A stretch of DNA of 5,881 bases, from assembly GCA_905372205.1 (NCBI GenBank), contig CAJPOH010000070.1, positions 1 through 5,881 of the forward strand, in the 5' to 3' direction. This DNA is from an uncultured Treponema sp. (GTDB taxonomy: Bacteria; Spirochaetota; Spirochaetia; Treponematales; Treponemataceae). Made by a program: the position numbers and the translations under genes. The first letter of the stretch is position 1. The number at the start of each line of letters is the position of its first letter. This document shows, piece by piece, positions 1-5,682 of this stretch. The notes beneath the pieces were generated by a model. That model had not been told where the DNA came from, did no database searches, and worked only from the letters and a program-made list of their open reading frames with translations.

Positions 1-29
1 GATTTCCATTTTAATTTTGTTTTACTCAT
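1..29 (-). CDS. Start of an unidentified downstream gene (5' end only)
   Basis: An ATG at 29-27 opens a frame that runs off the window edge after nine codons (MSKTKLKWK, then TC). It is preceded by AAGGA with 6 nt spacing, and that site overlaps the TAA stop of the large SUMF1 protein, leaving 9 nt between stop and start. This arrangement argues for translational coupling and shared transcription with the large lipoprotein gene. The basic start could be a cytoplasmic protein or the n-region of a signal peptide or membrane anchor. Nine residues are too few for any functional call. Confidence 0.6.
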
Positions 30-41
30 GTTCTTTCCTTA
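30..41 (-). promoter_or_regulatory. Ribosome-binding site overlapping a stop codon
   Basis: Read on the minus strand, the sequence TAAGGAAAGAAC leads directly into ATG at 29. The stop codon of the SUMF1 gene supplies the first bases of the AAGGA Shine-Dalgarno (40-36). The overlap suggests that a ribosome terminating there can restart on the next gene. This site decides the start of the partial gene at the window edge. Confidence 0.6.
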
Positions 42-3000
42 TTGCTTTAATGCAATACGCAAGCCTTGTGAGCTATCAGCACCAAAACTTAGACCACGAA
101 AATACCTAGATATTTCTTTTGTATTACTACTTTTCCATGTTCCACCACGTCTAATGCGGTATCTTCCTTCACTTGATCCCATGTAATCATCAGGAATTGG
201 ATCTGGGAATTTGCCATTGGCATCATAACACAATTCCCACACATTGCCCGACATATCATATAAACCATACCCATTAGCTTCTTTCTTCTTTACTTCGTGA
301 GTTTTGTTGCCTGAATTCTGCTTATACCAAGCATAATTTCCTAAGGTTGCTTCATCGTCACAACCTGCCCAAAGATGCTCTCCCCCACCTTTTGCAGCCC
401 ATTCCCATTCAGCCTCTGTTGGAAGGCGAAAACCTTTTTTTGTTGTATCAACAAATGGAACTTTATTGCCTGCTACATCTTCTTTTGTATAGATTGCAGT
501 AAAACCTTCATCACTATAGTAAACACATTCACTAGCTCCCACATTTGTTACTTTTTTGCTCAACTCATTGCAAAAAACAATTGCCAACATCCAACTAACA
601 CTTTCTACAGGACGTTTGTTTTGTTCCTCGCCTGCATGGGCTTCTTTTCCTTCTGTGCCATTAAAATGGCTAGGATTTTCGCCCATCACTTCTTGCCAGA
701 GTTCCTGCGTTACCTCAGTTTCTCCTATACTATATGGACTTAATTTGATTTGATGTAATGGATTATTTTTATCACCTTTAACTCCTAAACTTGCTACACC
801 ACCTTGAATATCAACCACATTAAACTTAATAGTTCCTGCAGTGTATTCCCTAAGCATAGGTCCCGTTATAGTTTTAGTCTTAAAACTTACTTTAACAGTA
901 GTTTCCCCATTAACGACTACTTTTGCACTTTCACTTTCATCAGCACCTGTTCCAGCTTGTAGTGCAGTAGAAGGCTCTACTGTCCACTTATCCACACAAA
1001 AGCCTGTATTTGCAGTTGCAACAAAGGTTAGTAGTTTTCCGTGTTCAACATCAGTGATTGGGCTTATTTTTATGATGTTTCCTTCTTCATCTACTGCTTT
1101 TACCGAGCCATTACCACCAGAAACTTCAAAAGTAACAGTATATTTTATTACCTGCCAGCTTGCTTTATAATTTGCATCTGCAATTGGATAGTGTGTGGGT
1201 GTTACTGGTTTCCAACCTAAAAATAAGTTTCCGTCTTTTTTGGGAAGTGGCGGAGTTACTTCAGTGCCATATTTGCCAGTTTTAATTACATCAGCTGTGT
1301 TTCCATCCACATTTCCACCTTCAAGACTAAATGTCAGGTTGATCATTTTTCTTTTATAGAAGACTTTCACAACAGTATTTCCATCAGAGGTGATTGTAGC
1401 ACTTACAGGTTCAATCTTATCTTTTTCAAAACCTTCATAAACTTTTAGGGTAGGAGAAATAGCCGAACCTACCGTGCCAGTAAGAGTATCCACTTCGTCA
1501 GGCGTAGCAGGATATGTTTCATCTATCTTTTCCTTATAATGCTCTACTTTATATGTTGCTTCTCCTAGGGATAATTTTCTAAAATTAACTTTGATGTTTG
1601 CATTTCCATTCACAGTATAAGCTACCCTTTCTGCATCTGCTGGGGTAGCTTCAAGACCTTCCCAACTATCTATTGCATAGTTTGAAGTAGCTATTGCAGT
1701 GAAATTTATTGTAGTTCCTTTTTCTACATTTAGAGGGCTTGTCTGAAGATTAGATTCGTCTTCAATTCTAGCTTCTAGGCTCCCACCTTCACTAGCTTCA
1801 AAAGTTATCGTGTGTATTGGAATACTAGGGCGTGCAACAAGACGAAAACCTAAATAAATGCGTTTACCTGATGGAATAACGGCATTTCTATAAAACACTT
1901 TGGCTTGATTTATTTCTCGTTGCCAGTTGCCTCCACGCACTACACGGTTTTTCCCTTGGGTTGCACCTTTATAATTTTTAGGAAGGGGCTTAGGTAAAGA
2001 CTTATCATAGAGGTCATGACACCATTCAAATACATTTCCTGACATATCAAAAAGACCATAACCGTTAGCCCTCTTTTTTGCAACTTCATGAGTTTTCACT
2101 TCTGAATTATTCTCTGTCCATGCATAATCTGTCAGCTCTGCTTCATTATCACAGCCTGCCCATTTATCACTAGTTCCGCCTTTTGCTGCCCATTCCCATT
2201 CTGCTTCTGTTGGAAGACGAAAACCCTTAGCACTCATATCAAGGGTAACTTTGTCCCAGTCTTCATCATCACCTTGAGGAATATCGCTAAATTTTAACGT
2301 AGCAAAATCTATTGGAACCCCATTTTTTATCACGGTGTAACAAGGCGTTTCATTAGTTTTTATGCTGAGTTTGTTGCAAAATGCAATTGCTTCATACCAA
2401 TTAACATTTTCAACTGGTCTTCTTTCTTGAATTTCTTTTTCTTTTGCTATTTTATCGCCAGCACTTCCATCAAAATAACTAGGATTATCTTCCATAACAG
2501 CTTGATATAGTTCTTGAGTAACCTCCGTTTCTTGCATCCTATATGTGGTGAGTCTGGCAGCATGAACAGGGTTATCTTCTTCTCCATCATCTCCTAAAAC
2601 TATACTAGAATCTGTTGGAATTTCTTTCATTACAAATTCAATTCCGTCAACAACACCAACTCCTGTGTCTTTGTTGTAGCCATTAGATAAGCTTGATTTG
2701 AAATTAACGCTAACTTGTGTAGGACCTGTTATCTTAACCTTTGCAGTGGTTTGACCTTCTTCACCTGTTCCAGCTTCAAATTCTCCACCTTCAATTTTCC
2801 ATTTTTTTACGATGTATTCGCTGGTCTTTCCTTGTGCAGTGAATGTGATTATTTTGTTTTGTGCAACAACTATTGGACTCGTAGTTTCTTCAGAACCATC
2901 TTCTCTTATTGCTTTAATGCTACCTTTGTTTTGATCTACGCTACCAAAATCAACTATATATGATTGAGTTGGAGGGGGAGGGGATGTAGTAAATGTAACT

Positions 3001-3080
3001 TTCACGTTGCAAGAGTTAATAACCTTTAATTTTGCTACAGCATCACCTTTTTTTCCCTGTTCCATTTTCAAATTTTCCAC
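39..3080 (-). CDS. Repeat-rich protein with two SUMF1 domains; body of a frameshifted surface lipoprotein
   Basis: This 1013-codon frame is the main body of a surface lipoprotein whose signal peptide lies in the preceding frame. The nominal GTG start at 3080 is probably not real, because homology to the next repeat continues upstream in the other frame. Domains in order: the tail of a first InlB-like beta repeat (to about residue 31), a proline-rich linker (35-38), a second divergent InlB-type repeat (41-128), SUMF1 domain 1 (about 145-417), a third repeat (422-502), a MucBP-like module (505-580, YKVEHY start), a Listeria-Bacteroides/Flg_new-type repeat (581-645), a fourth divergent repeat (646-735), and SUMF1 domain 2 (about 750-1013). 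Both SUMF1 domains show E-T-E-V-T-Q-E-L, RPVE-V-W, GFRLPTEAEWEWAAKGG, NGYGL-DMSGNV-E and a late RGG-W. Neither has the two active-site cysteines of formylglycine-generating enzyme after RGG-W, so a binding or adhesive role is more likely than sulfatase activation. The family call is firm; the ligand is unknown. Confidence 0.9.
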   Translation of the reverse strand: MENLKMEQGKKGDAVAKLKVINSCNVKVTFTTSPPPPTQSYIVDFGSVDQNKGSIKAIREDGSEETTSPIVVAQNKIITFTAQGKTSEYIVKKWKIEGGEFEAGTGEEGQTTAKVKITGPTQVSVNFKSSLSNGYNKDTGVGVVDGIEFVMKEIPTDSSIVLGDDGEEDNPVHAARLTTYRMQETEVTQELYQAVMEDNPSYFDGSAGDKIAKEKEIQERRPVENVNWYEAIAFCNKLSIKTNETPCYTVIKNGVPIDFATLKFSDIPQGDDEDWDKVTLDMSAKGFRLPTEAEWEWAAKGGTSDKWAGCDNEAELTDYAWTENNSEVKTHEVAKKRANGYGLFDMSGNVFEWCHDLYDKSLPKPLPKNYKGATQGKNRVVRGGNWQREINQAKVFYRNAVIPSGKRIYLGFRLVARPSIPIHTITFEASEGGSLEARIEDESNLQTSPLNVEKGTTINFTAIATSNYAIDSWEGLEATPADAERVAYTVNGNANIKVNFRKLSLGEATYKVEHYKEKIDETYPATPDEVDTLTGTVGSAISPTLKVYEGFEKDKIEPVSATITSDGNTVVKVFYKRKMINLTFSLEGGNVDGNTADVIKTGKYGTEVTPPLPKKDGNLFLGWKPVTPTHYPIADANYKASWQVIKYTVTFEVSGGNGSVKAVDEEGNIIKISPITDVEHGKLLTFVATANTGFCVDKWTVEPSTALQAGTGADESESAKVVVNGETTVKVSFKTKTITGPMLREYTAGTIKFNVVDIQGGVASLGVKGDKNNPLHQIKLSPYSIGETEVTQELWQEVMGENPSHFNGTEGKEAHAGEEQNKRPVESVSWMLAIVFCNELSKKVTNVGASECVYYSDEGFTAIYTKEDVAGNKVPFVDTTKKGFRLPTEAEWEWAAKGGGEHLWAGCDDEATLGNYAWYKQNSGNKTHEVKKKEANGYGLYDMSGNVWELCYDANGKFPDPIPDDYMGSSEGRYRIRRGGTWKSSNTKEISRYFRGLSFGADSSQGLRIALKQ
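385..434. repeat. Copy in SUMF1 domain 2 of a 50 nt near-identical segment
   Basis: This segment encodes the GFRLPTEAEWEWAAKGG core of the second SUMF1 domain. Hand alignment with the copy at 2176-2225 shows 5 mismatches in 50 positions, while flanking DNA is much less similar. The differences shown are mostly synonymous. It marks the two domains as an internal duplication under strong constraint at this motif. Confidence 0.8.
2176..2225. repeat. Copy in SUMF1 domain 1 of the 50 nt near-identical segment
   Basis: This is the partner of the segment at 385-434 (about 90% identical over 50 nt). It encodes the same motif in the first SUMF1 domain. Confidence 0.8.
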
Positions 3081-3348
3081 CTATTACACTCCACTGAGCT
3101 ATGACATAACCCTGACTAGCTTCTGCAGTAAAAGTTACAGTCTTTCCTTTTTGAACGTTTATGGGACCTTTAGTGTGTACTGTTGCATTTTCTTCCACCA
3201 TAGCAGAAATACTTCCTCCACTTCCACATTCAAAGGTGATAGCAAAGCTTTCATCCTGATTTTCTCCATTATTGGTTTTACAACCAATAATAGAAGTTAA
3301 GCTCATAATGGCAATTGCCATAAACATCCGAAAACAACGTTTTAACAT
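3043..3348 (-). CDS. Lipoprotein N-terminus: signal peptide, lipobox and first beta repeat, cut by a frameshift
   Basis: This 101-codon frame starts at ATG 3348 behind AAGGAG with 6 nt spacing, the best translation start in the locus. Residues 1-22 are a lipoprotein signal peptide (K3, R4 and R7, then a hydrophobic core), with a lipobox ending in Cys23 (SIIGC). After a short polar spacer, residues 34-100 form the first InlB-like repeat (FECGSGGSISA, VQKGKTVTFTAEA, YVIAQW). The frame ends KKR-TGA within that repeat. The missing strand (GDAVAKLKV to VKVTF) continues in the next frame of the large SUMF1 gene, which overlaps by 38 nt. As written, it would make only a short truncated lipoprotein. 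I regard it as the 5' part of one gene and not an independent gene. Confidence 0.85.
   Translation of the reverse strand: MLKRCFRMFMAIAIMSLTSIIGCKTNNGENQDESFAITFECGSGGSISAMVEENATVHTKGPINVQKGKTVTFTAEASQGYVIAQWSVIGGKFENGTGKKR
3048..3054 (-). other. Frameshift site: run of seven A residues
   Basis: On the coding strand the upstream frame reads GGG AAA AAA AGG TGA, while the downstream frame reads AAA AAA GGT GAT. The run has seven A; six would join the frames as G-T-G-K-K-G-D-A. The next repeat of the same protein has the matching segment G-T-G-E-E-G-Q with no gap, so the expected length is six. Natural indel, phase variation, slippage, a +1 ribosomal shift at AAA AGG just before the UGA, and sequencing error all fit what is seen. 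Confidence 0.85.
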
Positions 3349-3350
3349 AA

Positions 3351-3360
3351 CTAACTCCTT
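3351..3360 (-). promoter_or_regulatory. Strong ribosome-binding site of the SUMF1 lipoprotein gene
   Basis: AAGGAG lies at 3360-3355 on the minus strand, 6 nt before ATG 3348. It fixes the true start of the split lipoprotein. The nominal start of the downstream frame (GTG 3080) has only an internal GGAG about 8 nt upstream, which may be fortuitous. Confidence 0.8.
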
Positions 3361-3382
3361 ATAAATTTATCTTTTTTAGTAA

Positions 3383-3411
3383 TTTTCTTAAAAGCTATAA
3401 TTCTAAGAAAA
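3383..3411 (-). repeat. AT-rich inverted repeat in the leader of the SUMF1 gene
   Basis: Arms TTTTCTTA (3383-3390) and TAAGAAAA (3404-3411) are perfect 8-base complements separated by 13 nt. The repeat sits between the predicted promoter and the start codon, so it would form a weak stem-loop in the leader RNA. There is no run of U after it that would make it an attenuator. A regulatory role is only a possibility in sequence this AT-rich. Confidence 0.35.
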
Positions 3412-3450
3412 CTACGCTAGACTCATACCTAATAACCACACGTCTTTATA

Positions 3451-3479
3451 AGGATAATCTAAAATATTTAATATGTCAA
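3451..3479 (-). promoter_or_regulatory. Predicted sigma70-type promoter of the SUMF1 lipoprotein gene
   Basis: On the minus strand a perfect TTGACA -35 box (3479-3474) is followed by a 17 bp AT-rich spacer and TATCCT (3456-3451), which matches TATAAT at four of six positions. Transcription would start near 3445, giving a leader of about 95 nt before ATG 3348. It lies in the only sizeable gap of the window, where a new transcription unit is expected. No operator or second promoter was recognised. Confidence 0.7.
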
Positions 3480-3554
3480 CGAAATAGTATTCAAACAGCC
3501 CCTGCTTTCAATTAGCAGAAAAAAAATAAACATTTCCAAATAACCCGAATAGCC

Positions 3555-3932
3555 TTAAAGAATAACAACATTCACGCGATATCTTTGTTCTGTTTTATCT
3601 GGAGAGCTAACCAAAATTTCAAAAGTAAAATTAGGCATTCCTGCCATAACCGAAATATAGAAGAGCGGAATCTCAGTGTCTGCAATAAAAAGAGAGCATT
3701 TTGAAGAAGGATTATCAGGAATACAAATAACAAAAAAGCCCTGTAGATCGCTAGTTGGACTCACCTTTAATGTATATTCAAAACTGGAAGGGGTAAATTC
3801 TTCTTCCAGTTTTAAGCCTCCTGAAAAACGCAAGGAAGCGAGCAAAGCATTACTACTACTTGGAAGATAAGAATTGCAAGAAAAAACCAGAGGTAGAAAA
3901 AATAATAAAAGGAAAAGCCTTTTTAACGCCAT
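3555..3932 (-). CDS. Small lipoprotein with a predicted cadherin-like beta-sandwich
   Basis: The 125-residue product starts with a typical lipoprotein signal (MALKRLFLLLFFLPLVFSC) and is predicted to be lipidated at Cys19. The rest fits one cadherin-like beta-sandwich (PF12733 type): L-A-S-L-R-F-S-G-G near 31-39, a F-T-P-S-S-F-E-Y-T-L-K-V segment at 46-57, and a closing Y-R-V-N-V strand at 118-122. In PF12733 the pattern is S-G-G-L, then F-x-P-x-x-x-x-Y-x-x-x-V, and finally a Y-x-V-x-V strand. Two extra cysteines (C70, C79) could pair in the periplasm. The start overlaps the nucleotidyltransferase stop by 10 nt and has only a weak GAG-type ribosome site, so translation is probably coupled. 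It is the last gene before the intergenic gap. Its function is unknown; an envelope-anchored structural or binding role is the most that can be inferred. Confidence 0.8.
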   Translation of the reverse strand: MALKRLFLLLFFLPLVFSCNSYLPSSSNALLASLRFSGGLKLEEEFTPSSFEYTLKVSPTSDLQGFFVICIPDNPSSKCSLFIADTEIPLFYISVMAGMPNFTFEILVSSPDKTEQRYRVNVVIL

Positions 3933-4843
3933 AAATTCTCAGGATAATATCCTTCTTTTATCTTTTTTCGTAATTCGTCTTGCACTATAGCCTTATCTTT
4001 TGGATATGTTATTCCAAACCAAGATTCTGTTGTTGTGTAATATTTAACACGACATTTGCCTTCTCTTATTGCTTCTCCAACGCATTCGGGCAAAAGGCAC
4101 TCTTTTTTTTCGCTATCGGCATATTTATGAATAAAAATCTTAAATTGTTCATCCAATGTCTCAAACACACGAGGAGTGAAACCAAAAAAGTTCATAGAAA
4201 CGAGTTCCTTACCTGTAAACTCAATTCTTTCTTCTTCAGTTTCAGAAATTATTTTATGTTCTCTACCTACTTTTTCATAAAATATCCTAGTATGTTCCGT
4301 GATTGAACGTAAATAACCATTATCTACCTGACAAATACCACGTGAAACAGATCCAGATTTACTCAATGTTTTTTCCAAAATATACGGAACAAAAGCATAT
4401 TCCACAGAATTATTATCGAGAGTTGAAAGATGGTTAGCTATACTTCTATAAGCTTCCCGACCATAATAATCATCTGCATTAATAACAGCAAATGGCTCTT
4501 TTATAACGTTTCTGGCACAAAGAAGAGCATGAGTTGTTCCCCAAGGCTTTTTACGTTCTCCCATTTTTTGTTTGTCTTCTGGAGAGAGAAGATCATCAAT
4601 TGATTGGAAAACATATTCTGCATCAAAGTTTCTTGCTATTCTATTAAAAACTCTTTCTCTGAAATCGTTTTCAATATCTTTTCTGATAACAAAGACAACT
4701 TTTCCAAAACCACTTTTCATTGCATCATAGCAAGCAAAATCTGTTAAGATTTCATCATGAATTCCAACACCATCAATTTGCTTTACGCCACCATAACGGC
4801 TTCCCATTCCCGCAGCAAGCACAACAAGCGTAGGTTGCATCAT
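3923..4843 (-). CDS. Nucleotidyltransferase (sugar-phosphate nucleotidyltransferase type)
   Basis: The 306-residue cytoplasmic protein has the nucleotidyltransferase fold that transfers an NMP from an NTP to a phosphorylated small molecule, usually a sugar phosphate. The nucleotide-binding loop is LAAGMGSRYGGVKQ (residues 9-22, with R16 and K21). A substrate-binding block KPWGTTHALL (99-108) follows, then the metal-binding motif VINADDYYG (120-128), in which D124 is the likely metal ligand. Further conserved segments are SMNFFGF (216-222) and SWFGITY (274-280), which match a stand-alone nucleotidyltransferase group found in spirochaetes, Bacteroidetes and Firmicutes. It lacks the C-terminal hexapeptide-repeat acyltransferase domain of GlmU. 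The ATG at 4843 follows AAGGAGG with 7 nt spacing; a second ATG comes directly after. The gene lies 17 nt after the solute-binding protein and overlaps the next gene. The substrate cannot be named from sequence. Confidence 0.9.
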   Translation of the reverse strand: MMQPTLVVLAAGMGSRYGGVKQIDGVGIHDEILTDFACYDAMKSGFGKVVFVIRKDIENDFRERVFNRIARNFDAEYVFQSIDDLLSPEDKQKMGERKKPWGTTHALLCARNVIKEPFAVINADDYYGREAYRSIANHLSTLDNNSVEYAFVPYILEKTLSKSGSVSRGICQVDNGYLRSITEHTRIFYEKVGREHKIISETEEERIEFTGKELVSMNFFGFTPRVFETLDEQFKIFIHKYADSEKKECLLPECVGEAIREGKCRVKYYTTTESWFGITYPKDKAIVQDELRKKIKEGYYPENLWR

Positions 4844-4857
4844 ATTTTTCCCTCCTT
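4844..4857 (-). promoter_or_regulatory. Strong ribosome-binding site of the nucleotidyltransferase
   Basis: AAGGAGG at 4857-4851, with 7 nt spacing to ATG 4843, is the most complete Shine-Dalgarno in the window. It lies in the 17 nt between the two genes, which supports co-transcription and selects the first of two adjacent ATG codons. Confidence 0.75.
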
Positions 4858-4860
4858 AGC

Positions 4861-5676
4861 TTATTTTCCTATAATTAAAATATTAGAACCAAACCATTTT
4901 TTACTAATAGGTGCTGTTAGGTCTCTATATTCAAGATCATTTAAGATGTATTGCACTCTATTAGCTAAAGAAGCGTCATTTTTACGAAAAGCAATGCAAT
5001 AGCTTTCCAGAGACAACACTTCATCAAGGCATTTATATGGTTTTTTTTCTTTTTCTATTAGATTATTGATTATAAGAATATCTTCGATAATTCCATCTAC
5101 ATTTTTAGCATCCAACTCTTTTACGCAAAATCTAAAACTTTTATGATATAAATCTCTAACTGTCCTAAACCTCTGCCTACGCATCTCTTCCAATGCCTTA
5201 ACAGTTGCAGACCCTGTCTGCATTGCTAAAATCTTATTATCTAGGTCAGTTATAGAATTTATATTGGAAGAAGAATGAACTCCTATAACATAACAAGTCC
5301 TTATATACGGTTGTGTCAATCTTAAATCTGCTTCTTTTCCTTGAGAAACTGGATAGGCACTCCAGATGCAATCAATATCACCATGTCGCAAAAGTTCTTC
5401 TTTGTTTGTCCAGTTAATCACCTTAAAGTCTGCAACAACTTTCATCTCACTGCAAACTAGGCGAGCCATATCAATATCAAAACCTTCAAGAAAATCAGTG
5501 TCTTTATTCCTATTAGTAAAAGGTGGCAAGTCATCTCGAATGCCTATAGTCATAACATTTTTAACCTGCACCTTTGCAAGACTTATATCTCTATACACTC
5601 TATATTTTCGCACAGCGATAGGCTTGCAAGAAAGAATAAATAAAGATATAAGAAAAAAGCTAAGATATTTTTTCAT
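4861..5676 (-). CDS. Solute-binding lipoprotein, family 3 (amino-acid ABC transporter type)
   Basis: The 271-residue protein is a periplasmic solute-binding component of the SBP_bac_3 (PF00497) type, anchored as a lipoprotein (signal residues 1-16, lipobox FILSC, Cys17). After a spacer of about 23 residues the domain begins at V41-M-T-I-G-I-R-D-D-L-P-P-F. It then shows L-E-G-F-D-I-D-M-A (63-71), a GDIDCI segment (99-104), QPYI (122-125), DL then Q-T-G-S-A-T (153-158), VDGIIEDILI (193-202), and a final SKKWFG (258-263). The usual ligand-binding Arg of the T-x-x-R motif aligns with K114 in my hand alignment, while the later Asp (D199) is kept, so the ligand may not be a standard amino acid. The start at 5676 has GGAAGG about 9 nt upstream. 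It lies 6 nt from the stop of a paralogous binding protein. Length fits the family. No permease or ATPase is visible. Confidence 0.9.
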   Translation of the reverse strand: MKKYLSFFLISLFILSCKPIAVRKYRVYRDISLAKVQVKNVMTIGIRDDLPPFTNRNKDTDFLEGFDIDMARLVCSEMKVVADFKVINWTNKEELLRHGDIDCIWSAYPVSQGKEADLRLTQPYIRTCYVIGVHSSSNINSITDLDNKILAMQTGSATVKALEEMRRQRFRTVRDLYHKSFRFCVKELDAKNVDGIIEDILIINNLIEKEKKPYKCLDEVLSLESYCIAFRKNDASLANRVQYILNDLEYRDLTAPISKKWFGSNILIIGK

Positions 5677-5682
5677 TACAAC

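Noticed and set aside
39..180. C-terminal SUMF1 domain as the variable region of a diversity-generating retroelement, as in Treponema TvpA
   Set aside because: The fold and C-terminal position fit, but there is no reverse transcriptase, accessory gene or template repeat in the window, and no GC-rich initiation sequence at the 3' end of the domain. The two SUMF1 domains differ by more than A-directed changes.
89..274. Minus-strand short frame within SUMF1 domain 2
   Set aside because: It is an alternative-frame shadow of the conserved DMSGNVWE region, with no independent start or family match.
375..743. Plus-strand open frame opposite the SUMF1 gene
   Set aside because: It lies antisense to a conserved domain and has no recognisable family or good ribosome site. 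Similar plus-strand frames at 841-1170, 2715-2963, 3007-3300, 3980-4306 and 5366-5701 were rejected for the same reason.
3065..3080. Independent internal start (GTG 3080 or ATG 3065) for the large SUMF1 protein
   Set aside because: There is a GGAG about 8 nt before the GTG, but a product from here would lack a signal peptide, and the preceding frame continues the same repeat. A broken single gene explains it better.
3502..3526. Possible terminator after the small lipoprotein (CTGCT/AGCAG hairpin beside an eight-A run)
   Set aside because: The arms are only 5 bp with a 7 nt loop. On the minus strand the T run precedes the stem instead of following it, so it does not fit a Rho-independent terminator for these genes.
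3941..3953. Palindrome AGGATAATATCCT near the end of the nucleotidyltransferase
   Set aside because: It has a 1 nt centre and so cannot form a good hairpin, and it lies inside codons for the conserved GYYPENLW end. It is treated as coding coincidence.
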